Source: Cordylochernes scorpioides (Eukaryota; Arthropoda; Arachnida; Pseudoscorpiones; Chernetidae). Taken from it: DNA of 64,000 nucleotides. Below the pieces are notes generated by a model. That model did no database searches and was not told the origin of the DNA. It saw only the letters and a program-made list of their open reading frames with translations. Both the position numbers and the translations under genes were made by a program. The stretch is from positions 143,365,361-143,429,360 of the forward strand of contig CP092864.1 of the NCBI GenBank assembly GCA_030710605.1, in the 5' to 3' direction. Positions 1 through 10,904 of this stretch are shown in pieces (position 1 is the stretch's first letter; each line of letters starts with the position of its first letter).

Positions 1-36
1 TCATAAAAAGAACCTGAGAGATATATAAACAAAATA

Positions 37-304
37 CACCTATCCCCCGATTTATACGGTAGATACGTTCCTGAGAAAAACTTGTAAATCGAGGGATAGG
101 TGTATATTAAACTGTCAAATCTGAATAGGTGTTCGCCCCCTCATGAATCAGAGCCTCCCAATATTCTTTTCAACATAGGTAGTATAGAGTAGAATATCGC
201 ATTTTAGTATAGTGCGATAAAAACAAAAAACAAAAACCTATTTGGAAAACCGTGTAAAAGCGAAAACGTGTAAAACAAGTACCGTGTAAATCGGGGGATA
301 GGTG
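37..304 (+). mobile_element. MITE family M1, copy A (subfamily 2)
   Basis: Non-autonomous DNA transposon of 268 bp. It begins CACCTATCCCCCGATTTA and ends with the inverse, and is flanked by TA on both sides (35-36 and 305-306). An inverted internal copy of the terminal motif lies about 65 bp in, so the left end can fold into its own hairpin. The interior differs from most other copies and matches copy F at 41.9 kb. Sequence flanking this copy (1-36 and 305-395) recurs without the insertion near 32.5 kb, which shows the exact empty site. TA duplication points to a Tc1/mariner/pogo-type transposase supplied in trans. No coding sequence. Confidence 0.9.
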
Positions 305-1163
305 TATTTACAAATAAAATGCTGACTTAGTGTCACGTGACTAATGATGATAAACCGAGTAGCCCACCACAGATTATTCCGTAACAATATATATATAAAG
401 ATGTTAAAAGGTCAATGACCTTTCTATATTAGCGCAGGAGTCCAATATAATCTGCCATGTGGCCTAGAAATGAGTTAGAAAGAGACAGGAACATACAGTG
501 AAATTGAGATTTTCTTTTAACATCCGAAATGACCTACTGGAAAGGATTGAGAAGAAACACGTTTTGCTATTTTGTCCGACACTCAAAATGGTTAGCTGTA
601 TTACTTCAAGGATCTATGTAAAGACGGAAGTGTAAGAAGAGGATGGCAAAAAATGGAATTCATGGACAAACTTGGGAGAAGACCCCAAGATTTTCTATAT
701 CAAAAGACTAGCCATGGAAAAGAAGATCTGAGAGGATTGAAATATTGACAATAATCAATTTATGGTTTGTCACCAACTAATAACTTGTTGAGGAGACACT
801 GATAGGTGTCTTTGTAGTTGGTCTTTTCGAGTAGTTCGACATCTTGGAGAATTTCACTCCCAACTTGGCGACTTCTGATGAATATTGAGTGGACAGGTAT
901 AATCCGTGCGGATCCAGGTATCCAAATTGCAGTAAATCCTTCCATAATACCTCCAGTTACTTCAATCAGTTCTGCTCACTAGCCATTAATAGAAAAGAAG
1001 GACAATAGCATCTTATGAGTAATGTGATCACCATGTGATTTCCACAAGCTTCTAATAATTGGCTAATTTATTTGTATATAAACCTGTTTGGTAAAATGAT
1101 GTGAAAAAAACTTTAGTAAAATATGATCAACTTATCATTCAAAATAAGAAATATTTTGATATA
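305..1163. other. No gene seen; repeat flank then unique AT-rich DNA
   Basis: The first 90 bases match a dispersed repeat also present on the minus strand at about 32.45-32.6 kb (shared GTCACGTGAC palindrome). The rest shows no open reading frame with recognisable content, no RNA gene and no tandem structure. Confidence 0.5.
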
Positions 1164-1445
1164 CACCTATCCCTCGATTTACACGGTAGATACGTTCCTG
1201 AGAAAAACGTGTAAATCGAAAATTAAAAAATTTTCGCGAAATTTTTATGCGAAGAAATACAGACACAGTGTGCGTGTGCAGCAAGTCAGCACATAAGCTC
1301 GGGATTCCTCGTGGGATGTGTACACAGCGCATGTGTTCAATCACAGTAGCATTTAGTATAGTGCGATAAAAAAATAAATTATTTGGAAAACCGTGTAAAA
1401 GCGAAAACGTGTTAAACAAGTACCGCGTAAATCGGGGGATAAGTG
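1164..1445 (+). mobile_element. MITE family M1, copy B
   Basis: Full-length copy of about 282 bp with the same terminal inverted repeats and TA flanks. The internal inverted motif has decayed after its first 20 bases. The right half (GTGTACACAGCGCATGTG and onward) matches copies C, D, E, G and H. Confidence 0.88.
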
Positions 1446-2009
1446 TATTTAGAGAGAGAGAGAGAGAATCATAGATAGGGGCCTTGTTTCATTCAAGTTT
1501 CAAAATCGTAATTCATTACGAAGTTTGAAGGAAATACCTTTTATTATGCTCCAGAATTTAGAATCCTGTTTTCAGCCATTCCAGCCTAATATAGTTTAAA
1601 CCATTACGTAAAACTCTGAAAATTCCAATAATTCATCTTTTTTTAAGTCTATGTGGAGGTGAATCCTGTTTTGTGAAGATAAACAAATTAACAGGAAAAA
1701 ATATTCTATAAAAAATATCATTCCAAACCTTCTCACAATAAATTAATGGACTCAAAGAAATTGTATTAACTAATGTAAATTCAGGGTAATATATAGTATG
1801 CGCAAATATATATGGTTGTCATCAATTTATGCTTTAATAATTAGTATTTGCGCCCGTGGTAGTGGGACATCATTAATTTGTCTCAACAAGTGATTTATCA
1901 AATAGATACAAAAAGCTTTTGATGATTCAAAGCTAAGTCAAGAGCACTCTGTTCTATCCATTCAGGATGAAGTATTTCATTATACAATGGACTTTTTGTT
2001 CCCAGAAAT
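1446..2009. other. No gene seen
   Basis: A short (AG)n run follows the MITE at 1449-1468, then AT-rich DNA without recognisable coding or repeat structure. Confidence 0.45.
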
Positions 2010-2310
2010 CCAGGTCGCGTGGTAGCCTGGACTAATTAGGAAATGAGAGTGGGGTCCATGGAAGAGCCAATCCATTCAAGCTGGGGATTTAGCGGTCCAA
2101 TAGCATTTATCACATGGCCGGGGATTTACATCAGGCCCAAGTGGGAACCTGGTTTTTGTCCGTCACACGCTCAATTAGATCTTCGAGATGAATTCTCCAT
2201 CTTGGATTTTTTAACGGGGGATTACTGTGCGCAGGAAAGGAGTTGCGGGAATCATTTTTTAAACTCCGCGCTTCATTTGACGTCAATATTGGAGAGGAAT
2301 TGATTGTTTA
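2010..2310. promoter_or_regulatory. Candidate regulatory island upstream of onecut
   Basis: GC-richer, non-repetitive stretch inside AT-rich DNA, about 16 kb upstream of the onecut exon. It contains homeodomain-type cores (CTAATTAGG near 2032, CAATTAGA) and two ATTGAY-type sites that fit the Onecut binding preference (ATTGAC reverse at about 2284, ATTGATT at about 2301). The 86-codon open frame across it has no recognisable domain. Regulatory function is inferred only from composition and motifs. Confidence 0.3.
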
Positions 2311-2704
2311 ATTTTTCACGTGGTGCTATTTTAGACTTGGTTATCTCTCCAGCAGCGGTCTACTGATTGAGATGCAGAGATGCCATTAAAATGATTTACA
2401 ACATGAAATAATCTACCTCAACTTTACTTCTTGCTTTGAAGAGGATACTAACAGTGCATTGTTGAATGGAATGGATCGATATTATTCTGTGCATATCTTT
2501 TATTAATCACATTCGTATCGAAATATTATATACATAATAATAGAATGTTTATAATATTATGAAAATGACATCTCCTTATCGTGCAACTGAAAGTTTCCTG
2601 ATGGCTTGCGCCATCTATCGGAATAAATATCAACTATTCTCGTTGATTTTTAATTATTCCAGAATTGGCCAAATAACCATTATTGATTGATCAAGAAAAG
2701 CTAA

Positions 2705-2744
2705 CCACGGACGCGTTTCGGGCTGTTGGCCCTCATCAGCGTAG
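2705..2744 (-). ncRNA. Type I hammerhead ribozyme, copy H1
   Basis: Read on the minus strand: stem I strand CTACG, core CTGATGA, stem II GGGC/GCCC closing a CAACA loop, core GAAA, then ACGCGTC and the other stem I strand CGTGG. All invariant hammerhead core positions are present, with cleavage expected after the GTC triplet. Stem III is only the self-complementary ACGCGT, too short to fold alone. Such occluded stem III forms in other animals are thought to act as dimers. Stem I has one U-G wobble. Confidence 0.8.
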
Positions 2745-2934
2745 TGCAAGCTGTACTTCAACGACCAAAAAAATGATCATTCATGTATCCTTAAAAATCA
2801 TGAAACGGGTAGTTAAGGCCAGAATTGCATGAGACCGCGACACAGTGTGAAAAATAGTACAAATGTGATATTGTACTGGGATAAGATGCATAAATTATGA
2901 AAAACGTTTTTTGGTCGTTGAGGTACAGCTTGCA

Positions 2935-2974
2935 CCACGTTGATGAGGGCCAACAGCCCGAAACGCGTCCGTGG
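2935..2974 (+). ncRNA. Hammerhead ribozyme, copy H2, core mutated
   Basis: Partner of H1 in the opposite arm. Stem I CCACG/CGTGG is perfect and stem II GGGC/GCCC is intact, but the first core residue (C3) is T, giving TTGATGA. C3 is needed for catalysis in studied hammerheads, so this copy is probably inactive. Confidence 0.75.
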
Positions 2975-3172
2975 TTAGCTTTTCTTGATCAATCAATAAT
3001 GGTTATTTGGCCAATTCTGGAATAATTAAAAATCAACGAGAATAGTTGATATTTATTCCGATAGATGGCACAAGCCATCAGTAACTTTCAGTTGCACGAA
3101 AAGGAGATGCCTTTTTCATAATTTTTGCGCATTATCTCAGTACAATATCACATTTGTACTATTTTTTTTTAC

Positions 3173-3523
3173 GTTTATAATGTTTTCAATGGATTAATAT
3201 ATTTTCAGAGATTCGATATGTTTCTATCGTTTTCTCTTTGTTCTTTCATCTAAATGAGGGGTTTTTTTATAGCCAAATAAATTTCCATGTTATTCAGACG
3301 TTTGTTTTTCAACATTATCTATAGGCGCCATGTGAACGGAGGTGCTAAGTAGTACTAGAAAGACAAACTAACAATCAATAGGCATATCTAGAGGCCATGT
3401 GTTCTATGTGGATTCCATTTTGACTGACTTCAGAATTCTGACACTATAATAGTCAACTACAAGAATACTAATCACTGTTGATAACACAACGATAAACCCG
3501 ATATTCCACGCAGCAATAAAACA
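3173..3523. other. No gene seen
   Basis: Unique AT-rich DNA between element E1 and the 98-bp array. No recognisable feature. Confidence 0.4.
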
Positions 3524-5165
3524 TAAGTTGTTGTCGTGTTCAATGAAGAGCCTCAGATGTCCCCATACATATCAATCACAGCAGTCGCAATGTTCTCTAT
3601 CTTGGGTGTGTACACTGTATTGTTGTTGTTGTCATGTCCAATGAAGAGCCTCAGATGTCCCCATGCATCTCTATCACAGCAATCGCAATGTTCTCTATCT
3701 TGGGTGTGTATACTGTATTGTTGTTGTTGTCGTGTTCAATGAAGAGCCTCAGATGTCCCCATACATATCAATCACAGCAGTCGCAATGTTCTCTATCTTG
3801 GGTGTGTACACTGTATTGTTGTTGTTGTCATGTCCAATGAAGAGCCTCAGATGCCCCCATGCATCTCTATCACAGCAATCGCAATGTTCTCTATCTTGGG
3901 TGTGTACACTGTATTGTTGTTGTTGTCATGTCCAATGAAGAGCCTCAGATGTCCCCATGCATCTCTATCACAGCAATCGCAATGGCCACTATCTTGGGTG
4001 TGTACACTGTATTGTTGTTGTTGTCATGTCCAATGAAGAGCCTCAGATGTCCCCATACATATCAATCACAGCAGTCGCAATGTTCTCTATCTTGGGTGTG
4101 TACACTGTATTGTTGTTGTTGTCATGTCCAATGAAGAGCCTCAGATGTCCCCATGCATCTCTTTCACAGCAATCGCAATGTTCTCTATCTTGGGTGTGTA
4201 TACTGTATTGTTGTTGTTGTCGTGTTCAATGAAGAGCCTCAGATGTCCCCATACATATCAATCACAGCAGTCGCAATGTTCTCTATCTTGGGTGTGTACA
4301 CTGTATTGTTGTTGTTGTCATGTCCAATGAAGAGCCTCAGATGTCCCCATGCATCTCTATCACAGCAGTCGCAATGTTCTCTATCTTGGGTGTGTACACT
4401 GTATTGTTTGTGTTGTCATGTCCAATGAAGAGCCTCAGATGTCCCCATGCATCTCTATCACAGCAATCGCAATGGCCACTATCTTGGGTGTGTACACTGT
4501 ATTGTTGTTGTTGTCATGTCCAATGAAGAGCCTCAGATGTCCCCATACATATCAATCACAGCAGTCGTTCTCTATCTTGGGTGTGTATACTGTATTGTTG
4601 CTGTTGTCGTGTTCAATGAAGAGCCTCAGATGTCCCCATACATATCAATCACAGCAGTCGTTCTCTATCTTGGGTGTGTACACTGTATTGTTGTTGTTGT
4701 CGTGTTCAATGAAGAGCCTCAGATGTCCCCATACATATCAATCACAGCAGTCGTTCTCTATCTTGGGTGTGTATACTGTATTGTTGCTGTTGTCGTGTTC
4801 AATGAAGAGCCTCAGATGTCCCCATACATATCAATCACAGCAGTCGTTCTCTATCTTGGGTGTGTATACTGTATTGTTGCTGTTGTCGTGTTCAATGAAG
4901 AGCCTCAGATGTCCCCATACATATCAATCACAGCAGTCGTTCTCTATCTTGGGTGTGTATACTGTATTGTTGCTGTTGTCGTGTTCAATGAAGAGCCTCA
5001 GATGTCCCCATACATATCAATCACAGCAGTCGCAATGTTCTCTATCTTGGGTGTGTATACTGTTTTGTTGTTATTGTCGTGTCCAATGAAGAGCCTCAGA
5101 TGTCCCCATACATATCAATCACAGCAGTCGCAATGTCCACCATCTTGAGTGTGCAAAGCTGCTGC
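3524..5165. repeat. 98-bp then 93-bp satellite array derived from a SINE tail
   Basis: About 16 tandem units. The first ten or so are 98 bp. From about 4560 to 5030, five consecutive units lack the 5 bases CAATG and are 93 bp; the last ones return to 98 bp. Each unit contains a (TTG)n run followed by TCGTGTCCAATGAAGAGCC and GTACACTGTAT. The same head sequence occurs once, outside any array, at 31557-31640, as the 3' tail region of a dispersed SINE on the minus strand, which identifies the source. Because 93 is divisible by 3, open frames run through the 93-bp block; these are by-products, not genes. Alternate units share the CATACATATCAAT versus CATGCATCTCTAT variants, suggesting an earlier two-unit duplication. 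Confidence 0.92.
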
Positions 5166-5619
5166 TCTGGGTTCAAAAAAAAAATCAAAACTACTTTAAA
5201 CACGTGGAGAGAGCGATCCTTGCCAAAACTTGAGATCAGAAGAAACTGGATATTTAAGCTATGGGTCACTCTCCCCTAGTGATGGACCTATGTAAAAAGA
5301 TATTATTATTTTATCATAACATTTTTCAAAATTTTAAATCTGTTTTTGATTATATTTATGTATCCCCCTCTATGTTTATTTAATCAAATGAGTTTATTGC
5401 CAAAAATGCCATATCATCATAGCATTTATCTCTCATCGTTATATTTCTTCTTTTCACCAAGTGTTGTGTGAGGTTCAGGTAAGCTACACCGTAAACAGTG
5501 AAGTAAAAGTTGCTGTAATCCCTTAAGACTTCTTTGATCTGTCGATAATTGTCGAATATTCGTCATTGTTGTCATTTAACAAGTACCTTCTTCTATCTTC
5601 TGGACACTATATCACTTAT
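5166..5619. other. No gene seen
   Basis: AT-rich DNA with no recognisable gene or repeat. Confidence 0.4.
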
Positions 5620-6057
5620 AAAACGAAAATTGCAATTATACCGCGAATGTTTCTTTTAAACGAAAAATCGAAATTTATTTTGAAGAGAAATAGCGATTAT
5701 TTCTAACTTTAAAGATGAAGTATGATAGGATGAATTGTGAAGAGTAATGATAAACGGAAAAATAAAAGTGTCCAGGGATGGGAATCGAACCCACAGTGTT
5801 CCACTTACCGGGCAGATGCCATGTCCACTATATGTCCAGGGTAGCCTATTGGACATGGCATCTGCCCGGTAAGCGGAACACTGTGGGTTCGCTTCCCATC
5901 CCTGGACACTTTTATTTTTCCGTTTATCATTACTCTTCACAATTCATCCTATCATACTTCATCCTTAAAGTTAGAAATAATCGCTATTTCTCTTTAAAAT
6001 AAATTTCGATTTTTCGTTTAAAAGAAACATTCGCGGTATAATTGCAATTTTCGTTTT
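5620..6057. repeat. Head-to-head palindrome of two tRNA-headed SINEs
   Basis: A near-perfect palindrome of about 438 bp centred near 5838. The right half (5834-6057, + strand) starts with a complete tRNA-like head at 5834-5907: the 7-bp acceptor GTCCAGG/CCTGGAC, box A TAGCCTATTGG and box B GGGTTCGCTTCCC. The left half is the inverse, but its head lacks the first 10 or so bases (5770-5830). The body matches the single SINE at 32746-33005. The symmetry extends past the tRNA heads through the whole body, so the structure looks like an inverted duplication rather than two independent insertions. Confidence 0.85.
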
Positions 6058-6479
6058 ACAATCATAAGCCGCGTTATATTGTATTTTAAATTACTATATC
6101 ACTTCATATCTTGTCTTTACATTCTTGGCAACCAATACCAGGGATTGAAACCTGCACTAAAAACGCTTTTATGGTTCAAAATTTTAAACAAACGTACTTC
6201 TACTATTGAAGTTAAGTTCCTAAAATAAGCTATGAAACTTTACAAGTGTAATTTGTAAACTTATTCTACATGTTTAGAGACAAATGGTGAACTTTTCCTA
6301 TAAGCCATTGCAAACCAACCATAGCATGTATCGTATCTATTTTGCATATATACCATTAGGTATAACAATAAAATACTAAAATATAAAAAATGAGAAAGAG
6401 ATATTTAGATTTTAAAAAATTTATTGTTGTGTGTGAGTAGTATGTGGAGGTATATATTCCTTAGGGATTGTTATATTCA
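6058..6479. other. No gene seen
   Basis: AT-rich sequence without recognisable structure. Confidence 0.4.
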
Positions 6480-6960
6480 CACCTACTTAAGATTTTTTTA
6501 AGCGCACCAAACCATTCATTAGCGGTAAGAAAGAAAGAACGTGACAATGTGCCTAGATGGGAAGGCAATCAAATAAAGCCAATTAACTAGACAAATCAAG
6601 CAATCATCTTGCTGGGAAGAGAGACTTCCACTTCTCTAATGAGTCTCTCTGTTAATAGGATAAAATTAACCCGAAAGTTCATTAAGATTTGGGGGTAAAA
6701 AGAAAAAGAGGAAAGAGAGCCAATGGGACATATGCTATCAGTAGCTCTTTAAATGGCCATAATTATCTCTGAGGGAATATTTCTTGTGGTCCTATCTTCA
6801 GCGGCATCTACTCCAAATGTCTCCATTAGTAACCTCGTAATAGAATAGGGTATCGTCAGATCAACAAGGGGCCTAAATGACATAGGGACCATAATTTGCA
6901 TGCAGCAGACTGACGAAAATTGGAATGAGACTTGGGAAAATTCCACTTTTCAATGCTCTG
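6480..6960. promoter_or_regulatory. Candidate regulatory island
   Basis: A GC-richer, non-repetitive stretch with many homeodomain-type sites (CATTAGCGG, CCAATTAACTAG, CTAATGAG) and an octamer-like ATTTGCAT at about 6893. Open frames on the minus strand show no domain. Inferred from motif density and composition alone. Confidence 0.28.
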
Positions 6961-7770
6961 TATGCAAATTTGGCCTTCCATTAGATTACAATGGAAAGAT
7001 GGTCAATAATGTGGGAACCTCCATAAATCCTAAATCTTTCTTTCGAAAGATATGACATGGAGACTGTCTTTAGGACATAGATTGGTATTTGATCTCTTAA
7101 CATATTGAACTAACCCTGTATTTGCAATGTATTTTTAATTAGCAATATTTCATTACAGCTTCACAGGAATTCAAGTTGAACAACCACCATTATCAGATCG
7201 ATTCAAATATGGTTCAGATTGGTTCTATGTATTACTATGTATCCTTTTTGGTGTCCAGGGTATTTTACCTCTTTAAGAGTGTAATGATTCCATATGAAAA
7301 TTTTATTCTTAAAGAAAAAATGCAGCATATATGTAGATATGTATTAATTTCTGATAGAAAATAAAATATGTAAAATGATTGGATGTATATAGAGTGTAAG
7401 AGGAGAGTGAAAGTATCTTATTTATAGAAATAAATAGTTTATACCTTATAGTGTTCGTCAAGTGCTATTTTTGTTAGATAGAGAACACAACAAAGAGTAC
7501 TTTCACCTATCAGCCCAAATTGATCAAAATAACTAGAATCTTCCATATCAACATTGCAAATATAAATAAAAAGTTCTACTATAAACCAACTTTGTACCTA
7601 TATCGTTATAATAATAAGTGATTGAACAGAATTCTCCCGTTCAGGATTTAGAAATAAAATAATATCGTTATTTCCTGAACGTTGAAACTTATTAATGTTT
7701 TGTGCCATCTATCGACATGAAAAACAACTAAACGTCGCGATTTTGTTTTTATTTCTATAATTTTTATACG
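6961..7770. other. No gene seen
   Basis: AT-rich DNA. Near 7688-7715 there is a short GTGCCATCTATCG stretch resembling the arm of the hammerhead-bearing elements, but nothing more of that family. Confidence 0.4.
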
Positions 7771-7787
7771 AAAACCTATCTTTTATA

Positions 7788-8064
7788 CCCAGAATAAGTA
7801 TATTGCTACGGCGTTTTATGGTTTCCACAAGTCCATATCTCAGAAGAAGGCCAAGTGACACTCACTTCTCACTTTCTTACTGCTACTCTTCTTGTGTTGT
7901 TTTTCTTGCTTCCCTCTTTATCTTTCTTGTTTTTTTTTCTTTTTTTTCTTCTGTCTATATCGTTATTTCCTTTGTCTCACTTCTTTGTTCTTATGCATAC
8001 TTCTGGTGAATCCTGTATAGGGTCAGTGACCCTAAATGAAGGCTTTTTGTTGTTGTTGTTGTTG
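7788..8064 (+). mobile_element. (GTT)n-tailed retroposon R1, copy 1
   Basis: 5'-truncated retroposon ending in AATGAAGGCTTTTT and (GTT)n. The 17-bp target-site duplication AAAACCTATCTTTTATA lies at 7771-7787 and 8065-8081, which proves insertion by target-primed reverse transcription. Just before the tail is a short self-complementary GGGTCAGTGACCC. The family recurs at 15083, 34826, 40465, 45666 and 47557. Short open frames inside it (a conserved hydrophobic string) are not supported as protein because they vary by indels in T-runs. Confidence 0.88.
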
Positions 8065-8239
8065 AAAACCTATCTTTTATAGACATATTAGGAAAATATG
8101 TTTGACATTTTGTTTTGTCGTTGAGTTTCAGGCTGCACTACGCCGAGAAGGGTGTTTTCTTTTATTGATGTTTATTAAGAAAAAAAATAGTTTTGATATA
8201 TTTATTCTGTTAGATGGTGAGAACAATCATCAACGATAA

Positions 8240-9895
8240 TGTGGTAAGATGTGAAGAATATGGTGGAATACTTTGGTTTTCTAATCAAAGTGCGGATTAA
8301 AGAATGATATGTGTAAAGTAGAGATGTAAGATGTGAAGAATATGGTGAAATACTTCGTTTTTCTAATCAAAGTGCGAATTAAAGAATGATATGTGTGAAG
8401 TAGAGATGTAAGATGTGAAGAATATGGTGAAATACTTCGGTTTTCTAATCAAAGTGCGGATTAAAGAATGATATGTGTGAATTTGTGATGTAAGATGTGA
8501 AGAATATGGTGAAATACTTCGGTTTTCTAATCAAAGTGCGGATTAAAGAATGATATGTGTGAATTTGTGATGTAAGATGTGAAAAATATGGTGAAATACT
8601 TCGGTTTTCTAATCAAAGTGCGGATTAAAGAATGATATATGTAAAGTAGAGATGTAAGATGTGAAGAATATGGTGGGATACTTCGTTTTTCTTATCAAAG
8701 TGCGGATTAAAGAATATTGTGTGAAGTAGTGATGTAAGATGTGAAGAATATGGTGAAATACTTCGGTTTTCTAATCAAAGTGCGGATTAAAGAATGATAT
8801 GTGTGAAGTAGAGATGTAAGATGTGAAGAATATGGTGAAATACTTCGATTTTCTAATCAAAGTGCGGATTAAAGAATGATATATGTGAATTTGTGATGTA
8901 AGATGTGAAAAATATGGTGGGATACTTCGTTTTTCTAATCAAAGTGCGGATTAAAGAATATTGTGTGAAGTAGTGATGTAAGATGTGAAGAATATGGTGA
9001 AATACTTCGGTTTTCTAATCAAAGTGCGGATTAAAGAATGATATGTGTGAAGTAGAGATGTAAGATGTGAAGAATATGGTGAAATACTTCGATTTTCTAA
9101 TCAAAGTGCGGATTAAAGAATGATATATGTGAATTTGTGATGTAAGATGTGAAAAATATGGTGGGATACTTCGTTTTTCTAATCAAAGTGCGGATTAAAG
9201 AATATTGTGTGAAGTAGTGATGTAAGATGTGAAGAATATGGTGAAATACTTCGGTTTTCTAATCAAAGTGCTGATTAAAGAATGGTATGTGTGAAGTAGA
9301 GATGTAAGATGTGAAGAATATGGTGAAATACTTCGATTTTCTAATCAAAGTGCGGATTAAAGAGTGATATGTGTGAAGTAGAGATGTAAGATGTGAAGAA
9401 TATGGTGAAATACTTCGGTTTTCTAATCAAAGTGCGGATTAAAGAATGATGTGTGAATTTGTGATGTAAGATGTGAAAAATATGGTGAAATACTTCGGTT
9501 TTCTAATCAAAGTGCGGATTAAAGAATGATATGTGAATTTGTGATGTAAGATGTGAAGAATATGGTGAAACACTTCGTTTTTCTAATCAAAGTGCGGATT
9601 AAAGAATGATATGTGTGAAGTAGAGATGCAAGATGTGAAGAATATGGTGAAATACTTCGGTTTTCTAATCAAAGTGCGGATTAAAGAATTATATGTAGAG
9701 ATGTAAGATGTGAAGAATATGGGAAATACTTCGGTTTTCTAATCAAAGTGCGGATTAAAGAATTATATGTAGAGATGTAAGATGTGAAGAATATGGTGGA
9801 ATACTTCGGTTTTCTAATCAAAGTGCGAATTAAAGAATGATGTGTGAAGTAGTGATTTAAGATGTAAACAATATGGTGAAAAGGGTGAGACATAT
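8240..9895. repeat. 82-bp satellite array
   Basis: About 20 tandem units of 76-82 bp, each carrying GTAAGATGTGAAGAATATGG and a TCAAAGTGCGGATTAAAG core. Unit variants (GTGTGAAGTAGAGATG versus GTGTGAATTTGTGATG, and shorter ATTGTGTG forms) recur in a repeating order around 8700-9240, implying multi-unit duplications. The last units (9680-9890) are shortened and diverged. No function is evident. Confidence 0.93.
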
Positions 9896-10253
9896 TTCTA
9901 TACCCTCCCGATGGATGTCAAAGAAATAAAGATCTAGACCAATGGCCAGATGGTAAGAAGGTGTACTTACAGGAGGGCAGCGGCTCTCTCCAGCAGGACC
10001 TATGCCCAGATGCCACAAAGAAAGAGATTAGCCAGGTTTCCACAACACGATTCAGTCCCAGGCTTTGGTAGCCACATACTTAGGGCATTCAAATCTAGAG
10101 CAAATGGTCTCAATATCACATCACTCGATAGCTGGTTTTCTAATACTTAATATACTTTCGAAAAAGGAATCAAATCTAACGGCAATATTTGTTTATGCGG
10201 TATAATCTTGTCAATATTTCAGACTTATAGATAAAGAATTCTTCCTGGATTGA
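9896..10253. other. No supported gene; low-similarity coding-like stretch
   Basis: Slightly GC-richer than its surroundings, with a 66-codon open frame at 9950-10150 that I do not recognise. It is probably a decayed repeat. Confidence 0.3.
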
Positions 10254-10680
10254 ATTTAGACGTTAAAAACATGGCGAAGGAAGACGAGTTACTTTTATTG
10301 ATGCATTAGAGCAAGATTTCTGGCAAAAGCTCTTCAACAGGCAAGATAAAAACGACACTATGAACGATACCGATGGCTGTAGTGAATATATATATACACA
10401 TATTAATTTACATAAATATAGAAGAAAGCATGCAAATGAGCAATTTAACTATTTGTAACTAATTGAAATATTTTTTTACAAATAGTTAAATTGCTCATTT
10501 GCATGCTTTCTTCTATATTTATGTAAATTAATATGTGTATGTATATATTCACTACAGCCATCGGTATCGTTCATAGTGTCGTTTTTATCTTGCCTGTTGA
10601 AGGGCTTTTGCCTGGAAGTTTGCTCTAATGCATCAATAAAAGAAATACGTCTTCCTTCATCATGTTTTTATCGTCTAAAT
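10254..10680. repeat. 427-bp imperfect palindrome
   Basis: Left arm about 10254-10458, right arm about 10477-10680, with an 18-base AT-rich loop. Arms differ by scattered substitutions and small indels (for example ATATATATATAC versus GTATGTATATA, and GGCGAAGG versus GATGAAGG). The arm contains ATGCAAATGAGCAATTT near the loop. It is a foldback element or an old inverted duplication. No coding content or flanking duplication is recognised. Confidence 0.85.
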
Positions 10681-10904
10681 ATATTTCAGACTATGACGTC
10701 CTTTAACAGGCTATAATCTGATAGTTGATCTGTTGAAAGAGGTCATAGTCCGAATTCTTGCCAAGAATATATCGCATAGATAAAGAATAAAGAAGATTCC
10801 TTCTCTTGCAACGTAATATACTGTGTGAATATTCTGAATATATAGTAAACTATTAGATAATAAAATGGCATATATTGTATTTAATAAAATATTTATTTGA
10901 CAAT

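Larger units (their letters stand above)
2558..3172. mobile_element. Hammerhead-bearing inverted-repeat element E1
   Basis: Inverted repeat with arms of about 200 bp (2558-2775 and 2909-3121). The outer ends carry AAGGCATCTCCT-like termini followed by GATGGCGCAAGCCATC-type hairpins. Each arm holds a hammerhead core, and the two are transcribed outward from a roughly 130-bp middle segment. An inverted copy of part of that middle (the TACAAATGTGATATTGTAC stretch) lies immediately beyond the right arm. The same parts recur at 29.34-29.85 kb and, reduced, at 45.3-45.4 kb. No protein is encoded. The layout resembles either a foldback/MITE or the rearranged pseudo-LTR ends of Penelope-like retroelements. 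Confidence 0.75.

Noticed and set aside
1135-1419. Repeated short frames over the MITEs (LSPDLHVF, HMRCVHI)
   Set aside because: Chance frames in a non-coding MITE family.
3536-5279. Overlapping open frames of 66-246 codons rich in Cys, Val and Leu
   Set aside because: They are translations of the 98/93-bp satellite in several frames at once; none has independent coding support.
7803-8082. Hydrophobic small protein (MLRRFMVSTSPYL...) repeated at six sites
   Set aside because: It lies inside the (GTT)n-tailed retroposon. The frame is broken by variable T-runs between copies, so it is not conserved as protein.
8240-9895. Possible CRISPR or regulatory array
   Set aside because: Whole 82-bp units are repeated without unique spacers; plain satellite.
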